This document shows positions 18,903 through 27,582 of a DNA stretch of 64,000 nucleotides, one piece after another. Location of the stretch: assembly GCA_947585595.1 (NCBI GenBank), contig CANPXB010000004.1:1-64000 (forward strand). The letters run 5' to 3'. The notes below the pieces were generated by a model that saw only the letters and a list, made by a program, of their open reading frames with translations, did no database searches and had not been told where the DNA came from. Origin of the DNA: an uncultured Bacilli bacterium (GTDB lineage Bacteria; Bacillota_I; Bacilli_A; RF39; UBA660). The stretch's first letter is position 1, and each line of letters starts with the position of its first letter. Made by a program: the position numbers and the translations under genes.

Positions 18903-19259
18903 TTAGAATTCTAGTCCATTTTCACGTGCAGCTTCTGCTAAAGCTTGAACACGTCCGTGGTAAAGGTATCCACCTCTATCGAAAACTACTTTTGATATTT
19001 TTAATTTTTTAGCTTTAGTTGCAATGTCTTTACCAACTTCTTTGGCACCTTCAACATTACCACCATTTTTTAATTTTAATTCGACAGATGAAGAGCTAGC
19101 TAGAGTAACGCCCTTAACATCATCGATAATTTGCGCGAAGATTTGTGTATTTGATCTAAATACGTTTAATCTTGGGCATTCAGCTGTACCGCTTATAGTT
19201 TTACGAATACGTGAATGTCTTTTTTTACGCATGTCATTTCTTGATTCTTTAACTATCAT
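18903..19259 (-). CDS. rplR: 50S ribosomal protein L18
   Basis: 118 residues; binds 5S rRNA with L5. Conserved segments are [23 protein letters not shown] and the C-terminal [20 protein letters not shown]. The start at 19259 ([17 protein letters not shown]) has AAGGAGT 9 nt upstream. Confidence 0.97.
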   Translation of the reverse strand: MIVKESRNDMRKKRHSRIRKTISGTAECPRLNVFRSNTQIFAQIIDDVKGVTLASSSSVELKLKNGGNVEGAKEVGKDIATKAKKLKISKVVFDRGGYLYHGRVQALAEAARENGLEF

Positions 19260-19279
19260 AATATCTCGACTCCTTACCC

Positions 19280-19819
19280 TTATTTAGCAGCTTTTTTACC
19301 TTCTTTACGACGAACATATTCACCTTTGTAACGAATACCTTTACCTTTATATGGTTCAGGTTCTCTTACACTACGAACATTAGCCGCAAATTCAGCAACT
19401 CTTTGCTTATCGATACCAGAAATTGTAATTTCTGTATTACTTGTTTGTTCTGCTTTTAATCCAGCAGGAACTTCTATTATTACTGGATGAGAATATCCAG
19501 CGTTAATATTAATTTTGTTACCTTGAACTTGGAATCTATAACCAACTCCGACAGCTTCAAGTTCTTTTGTATAACCTTCTGTAACACCAACAATCATGTT
19601 ATGAATTAAAGCATTTGTTGTACCATGTAATTGTTTGGTAGCTTTTGCATCATTAGGTCTTTTTGTAATTATTTTGCCTTCAACTTCTTCAACAGTTATA
19701 ATGTTTGATTTTTCTAAGCTTAATTCGCCTTTAGGTCCTTTAACAGTTACAGTATTATTATCAACAGTTACAGTAACACCTTGTGGAATTACTAATTCTC
19801 TTTTTCCTATTCTACTCAT
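19280..19819 (-). CDS. rplF: 50S ribosomal protein L6
   Basis: 179 residues, two similar domains; located near the GTPase-associated region. Starts [19 protein letters not shown] and has the C-terminal [15 protein letters not shown]-type motif (here [18 protein letters not shown]). 13 bp after rpsH. Confidence 0.98.
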   Translation of the reverse strand: MSRIGKRELVIPQGVTVTVDNNTVTVKGPKGELSLEKSNIITVEEVEGKIITKRPNDAKATKQLHGTTNALIHNMIVGVTEGYTKELEAVGVGYRFQVQGNKININAGYSHPVIIEVPAGLKAEQTSNTEITISGIDKQRVAEFAANVRSVREPEPYKGKGIRYKGEYVRRKEGKKAAK

Positions 19820-19832
19820 AACCTAATTTTCC

Positions 19833-20228
19833 TTACCAAATGTAGGCAAGTACTTCTCCTCCTAGACCAGCTTCACGAGCTTCTTTATCAGTCATTAATC
19901 CTTTTGAAGTTGAAATGATTGCAATTCCTAAACCGTTAAGTACACGAGGAATTTCATCACGTTTGGCATAGACACGTAATCCAGATTTAGAAATTCTTTT
20001 TAAACCTGTAATAACTCTTTCTTTTTTAGCACCATACTTAAGAGTTAATGTTAATTTATCACCCTTAGTATCTTTTTCATAACTGAAGTCAGCTATGTAT
20101 CCTTCACGTTTTAGAATTTCAGCAATTCCTAAAGTCATTTTTGAACCTAAAACTTCTACTGTTTCATATCTCATTTGATTTGCATTACGAATTCTTGTAA
20201 GCATATCAGCTATTATATCTCCTACCAT
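19833..20228 (-). CDS. rpsH: 30S ribosomal protein S8
   Basis: 131 residues; binds 16S helix 21. Begins [18 protein letters not shown] and ends with the conserved [31 protein letters not shown] before the ATG. Order rpsN-rpsH-rplF is standard. Confidence 0.98.
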   Translation of the reverse strand: MVGDIIADMLTRIRNANQMRYETVEVLGSKMTLGIAEILKREGYIADFSYEKDTKGDKLTLTLKYGAKKERVITGLKRISKSGLRVYAKRDEIPRVLNGLGIAIISTSKGLMTDKEAREAGLGGEVLAYIW

Positions 20229-20247
20229 AGTCTAAATTCCTCCTTTC

Positions 20248-20433
20248 CTACCAACTTGATTTCTTTACACCAGGTATTTGTCCATTATTGGCCATTTCTC
20301 TAAAACAAATACGGCATAATTTATATTTACGTAGAACTCCGTGAGGACGTCCACATCTTTCGCAACGAGTATAAGCTCTTGATTTAAATTTTGCAGGTCT
20401 TTGTTGTTTTACTTTTAAACTAGTCTTTGCCAT
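20248..20433 (-). CDS. rpsN: 30S ribosomal protein S14, zinc type
   Basis: 61 residues, the short zinc-binding type Z form. The zinc ligands are CERC (about 24-27) and CRIC (about 40-43). The C-terminus [11 protein letters not shown] is typical. Between rplE and rpsH. Confidence 0.98.
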   Translation of the reverse strand: MAKTSLKVKQQRPAKFKSRAYTRCERCGRPHGVLRKYKLCRICFREMANNGQIPGVKKSSW

Positions 20434-20452
20434 AAATATTTTCCTCCTCTAT

Positions 20453-20992
20453 CTACTTTCTAAATGGCATTCCGAATCCATCTAATAATTCGTATGCTTC
20501 TTCATTTGATTTTGCAGTTGTTACGAATACAATATCCATTCCTCTAACTTTTAGAACTTGATCATATTCGATTTCAGGGAATATAATTTGTTCTTTAATT
20601 CCAAGTGTATAATTTCCTTTACCATCAAAAGCAGTTTTTGAAACACCTCTGAAGTCTCTTACACGTGGAAGAGCAACTTTAATTAATTTTTCCATGAAAT
20701 TGTACATATTTTCACCACGTAATGTAACTTTTGCTCCAATTACTTGGCCTTCTCTTATTTTAAAGCCAGCTATTGATTTACGAGCTTTTGTTACAACAGG
20801 TTTTTGACCAGCGATTTGTTCTAGGTCTTTAACTGCAGCTTCGATGAATTTTGTATCATGTGAAGCTTCACCAACTCCCATATTAATAACTATTTTTTCT
20901 AGTCTTGGAACTTCCATAACTGATGAATAGTTAAATTTTTTCATTAGAGAGTCAACGATTTGTTCATTATATAATTTTTTAAATGTACTCAT
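20453..20992 (-). CDS. rplE: 50S ribosomal protein L5
   Basis: 179 residues; binds 5S rRNA and contacts P-site tRNA. Conserved [31 protein letters not shown] and RDFRGV segments. The ATG at 20992 ([11 protein letters not shown]) is preferred over a GTG at 21004, because GGTGAAG lies just upstream as the RBS. Confidence 0.97.
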   Translation of the reverse strand: MSTFKKLYNEQIVDSLMKKFNYSSVMEVPRLEKIVINMGVGEASHDTKFIEAAVKDLEQIAGQKPVVTKARKSIAGFKIREGQVIGAKVTLRGENMYNFMEKLIKVALPRVRDFRGVSKTAFDGKGNYTLGIKEQIIFPEIEYDQVLKVRGMDIVFVTTAKSNEEAYELLDGFGMPFRK

Positions 20993-21003
20993 ATCTTCAC
21001 CCA

Positions 21004-21354
21004 CTAACTAGCTTTCTTTTCAGATTTTTTTGTTGTTTTTTTAGCTGTTGTCTTAGTAGCTTTCTTAGCTACTTTTTCTTCTTTTACTTCTTTAGTTTCT
21101 TTTGGAGCTTTAGCTTTTTTGCTTTCAGCTTTTTTAGAGTCAACTAATTTTACGTTAGAAACATGAATTGGTAGTTCGATATCAATGATAGAACCTACTT
21201 CATTCATACGATTTGGTTTGATGTGTTTTTTAGCAACGTTAATGCCTTCAACTACGACTTTATTTTCTTTAGCCATAGTCTTAATAATTCTTCCTTCTTT
21301 GCCTTTATCTTTACCGGCAAGAATTCTTACATTATCTCCAACTTTTACTTTCAT
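21004..21354 (-). CDS. rplX: 50S ribosomal protein L24 with Lys-rich C-terminal extension
   Basis: 116 residues. The KOW domain (about 3-38: [20 protein letters not shown]) and [13 protein letters not shown] are typical. Residues from about 75 to 116 form an extra tail rich in Lys, Ala, Thr and Glu, with [19 protein letters not shown] at the end, resembling histone H1-like tails. L24 initiates 50S assembly; the tail may bind rRNA nonspecifically (inference). Confidence 0.96.
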   Translation of the reverse strand: MKVKVGDNVRILAGKDKGKEGRIIKTMAKENKVVVEGINVAKKHIKPNRMNEVGSIIDIELPIHVSNVKLVDSKKAESKKAKAPKETKEVKEEKVAKKATKTTAKKTTKKSEKKAS

Positions 21355-21368
21355 ATTAATAGTTCCTC

Positions 21369-21737
21369 CTATAATACTTCAGGTGCAAGTGAAACGATTT
21401 TCATGAAATCTTTTTCACGAAGTTCACGAGCAACAGGTCCTAAAACTCTAGTTCCAATTGGACTCTTATCTTCTCTAATTAAAACACATGCATTATCATC
21501 GAATTTAATATATGATCCATCAGCTCTTCTAACACCTTGTACTGTTCTAACGATTACAGCTTTAACAACTCTTCCTTTTGGAACGTTACTATTTGGAATA
21601 GCTTTTTTAACAGTTCCAACGACGATATCACCAATGTTACCGCTTTTAACTTTACTTCCACCAACTACTCTAATAACTAGTAATTCACGAGCGCCAGAGT
21701 TATCAGCAACTTTAAGTCTTGATTCTTGCATTACCAT
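21369..21737 (-). CDS. rplN: 50S ribosomal protein L14
   Basis: 122 residues; located at bridge B8 near helix 95. [21 protein letters not shown] and [15 protein letters not shown] are conserved. The start MVMQESR has AGGAGG at good spacing. Confidence 0.98.
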   Translation of the reverse strand: MVMQESRLKVADNSGARELLVIRVVGGSKVKSGNIGDIVVGTVKKAIPNSNVPKGRVVKAVIVRTVQGVRRADGSYIKFDDNACVLIREDKSPIGTRVLGPVARELREKDFMKIVSLAPEVL

Positions 21738-21748
21738 AATGATACCTC

Positions 21749-22009
21749 CTATAGGATTACAGCCTCAACTAGTACTTCAGTTAATTCATATCTTTTAGTT
21801 TTAGATAATGGTCTTGTACTAGTAATCTTAACTGTATCCCCTTCTTTAGCTTTATTAAACTCATCATGAGCTGTATATTTCTTTGAGTATTTAACTCTTT
21901 TTCCATAAAGTGGATGCTTTTTATATGTTTCAACTAAAACAGTAATAGTTTTATCGTTTTTAGCACTTACAACTTTACCGATTAATGATGTTCTTTTAGT
22001 CTCTTCCAT
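21749..22009 (-). CDS. rpsQ: 30S ribosomal protein S17
   Basis: 86 residues; OB-fold 16S-binding protein. Conserved [17 protein letters not shown] and [17 protein letters not shown] segments. Its first base overlaps the last base of rpmC (TAATG). Confidence 0.97.
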   Translation of the reverse strand: MEETKRTSLIGKVVSAKNDKTITVLVETYKKHPLYGKRVKYSKKYTAHDEFNKAKEGDTVKITSTRPLSKTKRYELTEVLVEAVIL

Positions 22010-22221
22010 TATTTTTCGCCTCCAATTTCTCTTTCTTTTAGAATGGTTTTCATTCTAGCAACATTTTTTCTTAATTCACGAATCCTAGATGGTTTTTCTA
22101 ATGAACCAGTTGATTGTTTTAATCTAAGATCGAATAATTCTTTTTTAGCTTCAGTGATTCTTGAATTAAGTTCTTCATCAGATAAAGCTCTTAGTTCTTT
22201 AACTACTTCATTAACCTTCAT
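22009..22221 (-). CDS. rpmC: 50S ribosomal protein L29
   Basis: 70 residues, [18 protein letters not shown]..., an antiparallel helical hairpin near the exit tunnel. The ATG at 22221 overlaps the end of rplP by 11 nt; the GTG at 22233 is in the RBS (GGTGGTGA). The [20 protein letters not shown]-type core is typical. Confidence 0.97.
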   Translation of the reverse strand: MKVNEVVKELRALSDEELNSRITEAKKELFDLRLKQSTGSLEKPSRIRELRKNVARMKTILKEREIGGEK

Positions 22222-22645
22222 TAGATTCACCACCCTTATCTTCTTTCTTAACTATTTTACATGTTATAGGAAGTTTGTGTGAAGCAAGTCTTAAAGCTTC
22301 TCTTGCGATATCTTCAGTTACTCCACCAATTTCAAACATGATTTTTCCTTTTTTAACAACAGCAACCCATTGTTCAACGTTTCCTTTACCTTTACCTTGA
22401 CGAACACCTAATGGTTTTTGAGTAAGAGGTGAATGTGGGAAGATGTTTATATAAACTTGTCCACCACGTTTCATGAAACGAGTCATAGCGATACGAGCTG
22501 CTTCAATTTGTTGAGCTGTAATATAAGTACCTTCAGTAGCCATTAAGCCATATTCACCGAATGATAACTCAGTATTACCTTTGGCATGTCCTTCATATGA
22601 TAAACGATGTTGTTTACGATACTTAGTTCTCTTTGGCATCAACAT
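22211..22645 (-). CDS. rplP: 50S ribosomal protein L16
   Basis: 144 residues; near the A-site tRNA elbow. Begins [15 protein letters not shown]. The ATG at 22645 has AGGGAG 9 nt upstream, while the longer frame's ATG at 22654 is too close to it. The [21 protein letters not shown] block is typical. It overlaps the end of rpsC by 23 nt. Confidence 0.97.
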   Translation of the reverse strand: MLMPKRTKYRKQHRLSYEGHAKGNTELSFGEYGLMATEGTYITAQQIEAARIAMTRFMKRGGQVYINIFPHSPLTQKPLGVRQGKGKGNVEQWVAVVKKGKIMFEIGGVTEDIAREALRLASHKLPITCKIVKKEDKGGESNEG

Positions 22646-23303
22646 TTTTAACATCTCCCTTCGTTACTTTTTTAGTAGGAAGAATTTCACCTTTATAAAT
22701 CCAAACTTTTACACCAATCTTTCCATAAGTTGTATTGGCTTCAGCGATAGCGTAGTCAATATCAGCTCTGATTGTATGTAGAGGAACAGTTCCTTCAGTG
22801 TAACCTTCAGTACGAGCCATTTCTGCTCCACCTAATCTTCCTGAAACAGAAGTTTTAATACCTTTTGCTCCAGCTTTCATAGTATTTCTAATAGCTCTTT
22901 TTTGTGCGCTTCTAAATGGTGCACGAGCTTCGATTTGTTGAGCAATTTGTTCAGCTACTAATTTAGCATTTAAATCTGGATTTTTAACTTCGATGATTGA
23001 TACATATACATCTTCATCTACTAATTTTTTAAGTTCGTTTCTTAATTTTTCAATATCTTCTCCGCCATGTCCGATAATAATACCAGGTTTAGCAGTATAG
23101 ATTTTAACGTCTGTTCTTTTAGCAGTTCTTTCGATTACTACTTCAGCAACAGCTGCGTCTTTCATTTTCTTAGCTAATAATTTACGGATTTTGTCATCTT
23201 TATTTAAAAGTGTTCCAAAATCTTTTTTAGTTGCAAACCAATTAGCAGTCCAATCTTTATTAACACCTACTCTTAGGCCTATTGGATTAACTTTTTGTCC
23301 CAT
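22623..23303 (-). CDS. rpsC: 30S ribosomal protein S3
   Basis: 226 residues; mRNA entry-site helicase protein. Starts [13 protein letters not shown]. The KH domain has [15 protein letters not shown], and the C-terminal domain has [17 protein letters not shown]. 1 bp separates it from rplV. Confidence 0.98.
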   Translation of the reverse strand: MGQKVNPIGLRVGVNKDWTANWFATKKDFGTLLNKDDKIRKLLAKKMKDAAVAEVVIERTAKRTDVKIYTAKPGIIIGHGGEDIEKLRNELKKLVDEDVYVSIIEVKNPDLNAKLVAEQIAQQIEARAPFRSAQKRAIRNTMKAGAKGIKTSVSGRLGGAEMARTEGYTEGTVPLHTIRADIDYAIAEANTTYGKIGVKVWIYKGEILPTKKVTKGDVKNVDAKEN

Positions 23304-23304
23304 A

Positions 23305-23649
23305 CTATTTTGCCTCCTTATTATCAGATACTTTTACAGTAATATGACTTGTTCTTTTATCTCTTCTATCAACTTTAGTTCTTGAACCAAATTTGATTCT
23401 TTTTAATACTTGACCTGGATTAATGTAGCATTCAGAGATAACAAGTTCAGATTCATTAGCGCCATAATTATTTACAGCATTTGCAACAGCAGAATTTAAT
23501 ACTTTAAGAATTAATCTGCTAGCTTTAGTATTAGTATTTTCTAAAATACCTTGGGCAGTTACGACATCTTTACCTCTAACTAAATCAAGAGTCATTCTTG
23601 CTTTACGAGGAGCGATCATAGCGCCTTTATGTATTGCATATGTTTCCAT
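23305..23649 (-). CDS. rplV: 50S ribosomal protein L22
   Basis: 114 residues; lines the exit tunnel. [15 protein letters not shown] and the beta-hairpin region [25 protein letters not shown] (in part) are present; the loop differs somewhat from the common PRARGRA. Confidence 0.97.
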   Translation of the reverse strand: METYAIHKGAMIAPRKARMTLDLVRGKDVVTAQGILENTNTKASRLILKVLNSAVANAVNNYGANESELVISECYINPGQVLKRIKFGSRTKVDRRDKRTSHITVKVSDNKEAK

Positions 23650-23666
23650 TACTTACTCTCTCCTTC

Positions 23667-23930
23667 CTACTTTTGTCCAGCATGTCCACCGAATTTACGA
23701 GTTAATGCAAATTCGCCTAATTTATGTCCAACCATATCTTCAGTAATATATACTGGGATAAATTCTTTACCATTGTGAACAGCTATTGTATGTCCAACGA
23801 AGTCAGGATAAATAGTTGAACGACGAGACCAAGTTTTAATAACTTCTTTTTTATTATTTTTATTTAATTCTTGAACTCTTTTAAGTAATCTATCAAAGAC
23901 ATAAGGTCCTTTTTTTAAACTTCTTGCCAT
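23667..23930 (-). CDS. rpsS: 30S ribosomal protein S19
   Basis: 87 residues; 30S head. [38 protein letters not shown] and [16 protein letters not shown] are all typical. Confidence 0.98.
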   Translation of the reverse strand: MARSLKKGPYVFDRLLKRVQELNKNNKKEVIKTWSRRSTIYPDFVGHTIAVHNGKEFIPVYITEDMVGHKLGEFALTRKFGGHAGQK

Positions 23931-23943
23931 TATTTATTTCCTC

Positions 23944-24774
23944 CTATTTCTTCTTACGACTAACAATTAGCTTGCTAGATTGTTTTTTGTTTTTACGAGT
24001 CTTAAGACCCATAGCTTTTTTACCCCATGGAGTCATTGGTGATTTACGTCCTACAGGAGCACGTCCTTCACCACCACCATGTGGGTGGTCATTAGGGTTC
24101 ATTACAGAACCACGGTTTGTAGGTCTTACACCTAAGTGACGAGTACGTCCAGCTTTACCCCAGTTTACTAGTTCGTAATCTTCATTACCAACTACACCAA
24201 CTGTTGCCATACAAGTTCCTAAAACTTTTCTTGTTTCACCAGATTGTAATCTGATTAAAACATATTTGTCTTCACGACCTAGGATTTGAGCACTTGTACC
24301 AGCTGAACGACATAATTTAGCGCCAGCACCAGGTTGTAATTCAATACAATGAATTGTTGTACCAACTGGAATATTTTCAAGTGGTAGAGCATTACCAACT
24401 TTAATATCAGCTTCGGCACCACTTTCAATTATTGTTCCAACTGTTAAATCTTTTGGAGCAATAATATATCTTTTTTCGCCATCTTTATAATTAATTAATG
24501 CAATGTTTGCATTACGATTTGGATCGTATTCGATAGTAGCTACTTTACCAGTAACTCCAGCTTTATCTCTTTTAAAATCGATAACTCTGTATTTTTGTTT
24601 AGCTCCTCCACCAATGTGGCGAACTGTCATTTTACCTTGGTTATTTCTTCCACCAGTTTTGATTTTAGAAACAACTAAAGATTTTTCAGGAGTTGAAGCA
24701 GTTATTTCAGTATTTGCTAAAGTAGTCATACCACGACGACCATTAGTCGTTGGTTTATAAGTCTTTATTGCCAT
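23944..24774 (-). CDS. rplB: 50S ribosomal protein L2
   Basis: 276 residues; required for subunit joining and peptidyl transferase integrity. [34 protein letters not shown] and the C-terminal [13 protein letters not shown] with [12 protein letters not shown] are typical. Confidence 0.99.
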   Translation of the reverse strand: MAIKTYKPTTNGRRGMTTLANTEITASTPEKSLVVSKIKTGGRNNQGKMTVRHIGGGAKQKYRVIDFKRDKAGVTGKVATIEYDPNRNANIALINYKDGEKRYIIAPKDLTVGTIIESGAEADIKVGNALPLENIPVGTTIHCIELQPGAGAKLCRSAGTSAQILGREDKYVLIRLQSGETRKVLGTCMATVGVVGNEDYELVNWGKAGRTRHLGVRPTNRGSVMNPNDHPHGGGEGRAPVGRKSPMTPWGKKAMGLKTRKNKKQSSKLIVSRKKK

Positions 24775-24790
24775 AATTTCTTCTCTCCTT

Positions 24791-25066
24791 CTATAATTCT
24801 ATTTTTTCGCCATCAGCTACTGTGATGTACGCTTTCTTATAAGTTTTAGTTTCGCCTGTATATCTTCCAACTCTTTTAGCTTTTGGTTTAGTATTTAAAG
24901 TATTAACTTTTACGACATGAACACCAAAGGCATTTTCAATTGCTTTTTTGATTTCAATTTTATTAGCTGCTTTAGCTACTTTAAAAGTATATACATTAGC
25001 TTCTGCTTTAGTAGCAGCTTTTTCTGTAATTACAGGTGCAATAATAATATCAGTATAATCTTTCAT
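24791..25066 (-). CDS. rplW: 50S ribosomal protein L23
   Basis: 91 residues; exit-tunnel docking site for SRP and trigger factor. [10 protein letters not shown] and [19 protein letters not shown] are typical. First base overlaps the last of rplD. Confidence 0.97.
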   Translation of the reverse strand: MKDYTDIIIAPVITEKAATKAEANVYTFKVAKAANKIEIKKAIENAFGVHVVKVNTLNTKPKAKRVGRYTGETKTYKKAYITVADGEKIEL

Positions 25067-25689
25067 TATTTAAGTCCCCCTTCAATTACTTTAACGGCTT
25101 CTTCATCAACTACTAGAACATCAGCATTTACTAAGTCATAGCAATTAATTTCATCAGCGTTGATATTGTAAGCATAACCTAAGTTTCTACTTGCCATATA
25201 TAAATTTTCGTTATCTTCACCAGTTACGAATAAAACTTTACCAGCTAAATTTAATGTAGCAATTAAATCTTTAACGCCTTTAGTTTTTAATGTAGCTAGT
25301 TTAATGTTATCAACAACTACTAATTCTTTATCTTGATATTTATGAGATAGAGCACTTTTTAGAGCAAGAGCTCTTTCTTTCTTATTAATTTGGAATGTGT
25401 AATCCCTTGGAGTAACTCCACCAGCGATTCCACCTCCACGCCATTGAGTAGCTCTAATAGAACCTTGACGAGCTCTACCAGTACCTTTTTGTCTCCATGG
25501 TTTTCTACCGCCACCTGAAACTTCTGAACGAGTTTTAGTTTTAGCAGTACCTTGTCTTGTTGCAGCTAATTGTAAATCGATAGCTTTTTTAAGAACGATG
25601 TCATTAGCTTCAATATTCCATACACTATCTTCTAGTGTTAAATCTTTTAGTTTTTCACCTTTTATATTAACTAATTGTATTTTTGCCAT
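25066..25689 (-). CDS. rplD: 50S ribosomal protein L4
   Basis: 207 residues; exit-tunnel constriction protein and, in some bacteria, an autoregulator of the S10 operon. The conserved RQGTAKTKTRSEVSGGG and KPWRQKGTGRARQGS loop is present. Follows rplC. Confidence 0.98.
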   Translation of the reverse strand: MAKIQLVNIKGEKLKDLTLEDSVWNIEANDIVLKKAIDLQLAATRQGTAKTKTRSEVSGGGRKPWRQKGTGRARQGSIRATQWRGGGIAGGVTPRDYTFQINKKERALALKSALSHKYQDKELVVVDNIKLATLKTKGVKDLIATLNLAGKVLFVTGEDNENLYMASRNLGYAYNINADEINCYDLVNADVLVVDEEAVKVIEGGLK

Positions 25690-25716
25690 ATTAGATCACC
25701 TTTCTTCAGTAAATAA

Positions 25717-26538
25717 TTACTTACTTTCTCCTTGGTTTTCTTCTGTAGCTTCAGCATCAGTTGCTTCTTCGGCAACTTCTTCAGTAGTTTCTTCTACTGG
25801 AGTTTCAGTTTCTTCAACTGTTTCTTCAGTAGCTTCTACTGTTTCAGCACTTTCTACAACTTCATCAACAACTGTTTCATCAGAATAAGTTAATACTTCT
25901 TTTGGAGTATTAGCTCCTTTCTTTTTAGCAGCTGATTTAATTAAAACTAAAGATTGTTTAGCTCCTGGAATATTTCCACTTACTAATATGTAATTTTCTG
26001 CAACATTTACTTCAATTATTTCTAGGTTTTGGATTGTTGTAGTTTCAACACCCATATGTCCTGGTAATTTCTTACCTTTAAGAACGTGCATTGGTAGCAT
26101 TGTTCCTAATGAACCTGGTCTTCTATGATAACGTGAACCATGAGCCATTGGACCTCTTGATTGATTCCAACGTTTGATTACACCTTCAGTACCTTGACCT
26201 TTACTAGTTCCAGTTACGTCAACATATTCACCAACAGTAAATACGTCAGCGCTAATTGTATCTCCTAAGTTATAAGTACCTTCGTAATCACGAATTTCTT
26301 TTAAGTAGCGCTTAGGAGTAGTGTTTGCTTTTTTAGCATGACCAATACTTGCTTTAGAAGCGTTTTTGGCTTTTTTGTCCACTGTAGCTAATTGAATAGC
26401 GTTATATCCATCATTTTCAACTGTCTTAATTTGAGTTACAACATTTGGTTCAACAGATACAACAGTTACAGGAACAAGTTTTCCATCTTTTGTAAAGACT
26501 TGAGTCATTCCGACTTTACGTCCTAAGATTCCTTTCAT
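25717..26538 (-). CDS. rplC: 50S ribosomal protein L3 with acidic C-terminal extension
   Basis: 273 residues, longer than the usual ~205-210. The L3 core MKGILGRKVGMTQVF, SRGPMAHGSRYHRRPGSLG and GHMGVETTTIQNLEI is intact. After about residue 213 an unusual ~60-residue tail follows, made almost only of Glu, Thr, Val and Ala (for example TEETVEETETPVEETTEEV), ending QGESK. The tail is probably disordered and surface-exposed; its role is unknown. Confidence 0.97.
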   Translation of the reverse strand: MKGILGRKVGMTQVFTKDGKLVPVTVVSVEPNVVTQIKTVENDGYNAIQLATVDKKAKNASKASIGHAKKANTTPKRYLKEIRDYEGTYNLGDTISADVFTVGEYVDVTGTSKGQGTEGVIKRWNQSRGPMAHGSRYHRRPGSLGTMLPMHVLKGKKLPGHMGVETTTIQNLEIIEVNVAENYILVSGNIPGAKQSLVLIKSAAKKKGANTPKEVLTYSDETVVDEVVESAETVEATEETVEETETPVEETTEEVAEEATDAEATEENQGESK

Positions 26539-26563
26539 TTTCTTACCTCCGTTATATTTTTAT

Positions 26564-26869
26564 TTATTTTATGTTAATAGCTACGCCACTTGGAATATCT
26601 AAGTGAGCTAATGCTTCAACAGTTTCTTTTGTTGGGTTTTTAACATCGATTAATCTCTTATGAGTACGACTTTCAAATTGTTCTCTAGAGTCTTTGTACA
26701 TATGTACAGCTCTTAGGATAGTAACCTTTTCTACTTCAGTAGGTAGAGGTACTGGTCCAACAACTTCTCCCCCAGTTCTTTTAACAGTTTCAACTATTTT
26801 TCCGCAAGCTTGATCTAAAACTCTGTGATCATAAGCTTTTAGAGTAATACGAACTTTGTTACTTGACAT
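26564..26869 (-). CDS. rpsJ: 30S ribosomal protein S10
   Basis: 101 residues, first gene of the superoperon. [32 protein letters not shown] and [20 protein letters not shown] are typical; also known as NusE in antitermination. Strong RBS GGGAGGA. Confidence 0.98.
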   Translation of the reverse strand: MSSNKVRITLKAYDHRVLDQACGKIVETVKRTGGEVVGPVPLPTEVEKVTILRAVHMYKDSREQFESRTHKRLIDVKNPTKETVEALAHLDIPSGVAINIK

Positions 26870-26996
26870 TATATGTCCTCCCTTCGTCTATATCTAGTAT
26901 AGGCTTGCTCCGTGTAAATTCCCCGAATACTTTAGAATTATTTTTAACAACTTCTCCTAGTGTATCGGCAACCTCACACATCTACGCAGTCATACG
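26870..26996 (-). ncRNA. Structured 5' leader of the S10 ribosomal operon (candidate r-protein leader)
   Basis: About 125 nt separate the promoter from rpsJ. The leader has a small hairpin GTGT...ACAC around GAGGTTGCCGAT, and further down the block TTTACACGGAGCAAG. These resemble conserved elements I recall upstream of rpsJ in other Firmicutes. Autoregulation by an operon protein such as L4 is plausible; neither fold nor ligand can be proven here. Confidence 0.5.
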
Positions 26997-27002
26997 ATTT
27001 TC

Positions 27003-27031
27003 ATTATAGCAAGAAACTGCGGTGAAATCAA
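27003..27031 (-). promoter_or_regulatory. Strong promoter of the ribosomal superoperon
   Basis: Minus strand TTGATT (27026-27031), 17-bp spacer ending in TTGC, consensus TATAAT (27003-27008). Confidence 0.85.
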
Positions 27032-27052
27032 GCCTAAATTTGATTTTATATA

Positions 27053-27090
27053 TAAAAAACCACATTTCTTTATTAATGAAACATGGTTTA
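27053..27090 (-). terminator. Intrinsic terminator after the 27.1-kb membrane-protein gene
   Basis: Minus-strand stem of 12 pairs (AAACCATGTTTC / GAAATGTGGTTT with two G-U pairs), 9-nt loop, then TTTT. Confidence 0.75.
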
Positions 27091-27110
27091 AATTATTATG
27101 TTCTTTTTAA

Positions 27111-27566
27111 TTAAGGATCAATAAGGCTTAGTAAAGCATCATTATCAATGTAATATCTATTTTTGTTATTCTTTAAAGTTATATAAGATGAATTATCTTC
27201 TTTATTGTCTGTATTGTCTGTAGCATAGTAGTTATATTCTATTTCTTCAATAATTTGATCTTTTTTATTGTAGAATGTTAATCGATAATGAGGTGCTCCA
27301 TCTAAATTTATGCCATCTGTATCTTTTACTTCTTGTCCTTTTAAAACAATATCAACTATTTTATTAATTTGGTCTTTATTAGTTATTTTATTTTCTTTGC
27401 CGGTATTTTCTTCATTACGTGGACGGACATAAACAAGTTTTATATATTCAGTCTTAGATAATTGTTTTTCTAAGCTAGAATTTCGATTAGCGAATATAAC
27501 GATGGTAGTTACTGTAATTATAACAAGCAAAATAATTAATATAATTAAAATAGATTTCTTTTTCAT
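27111..27566 (-). CDS. Membrane-anchored small protein, unknown
   Basis: 151 residues starting at the ATG at 27566 (MKKKSILIILI), which has GGGGAGGT 7-8 nt upstream; the GTG at 27575 is part of the RBS. One N-terminal transmembrane anchor (about 5-27) is followed by an extracytoplasmic domain, with a repeated pattern of beta strands (YRLTFYNKKDQIIEEIEY) and a final helix (DNDALLSLID). There is no lipobox. It is last in the gapA-gpmI transcription unit, 16 bp after gpmI. Function unknown. Confidence 0.7.
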   Translation of the reverse strand: MKKKSILIILIILLVIITVTTIVIFANRNSSLEKQLSKTEYIKLVYVRPRNEENTGKENKITNKDQINKIVDIVLKGQEVKDTDGINLDGAPHYRLTFYNKKDQIIEEIEYNYYATDNTDNKEDNSSYITLKNNKNRYYIDNDALLSLIDP

Positions 27567-27582
27567 TTTATACACCTCCCCC

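Noticed and set aside
21223-21798. 191-aa plus-strand open frame across rplX/rplN
   Set aside because: It runs antisense to clearly conserved ribosomal genes, has no RBS and an unnatural composition; it is a shadow of the minus-strand genes.
26870-27110. tRNA gene or riboswitch for a small molecule upstream of rpsJ
   Set aside because: No cloverleaf or known aptamer core was seen; the sequence fits a ribosomal-protein leader better.
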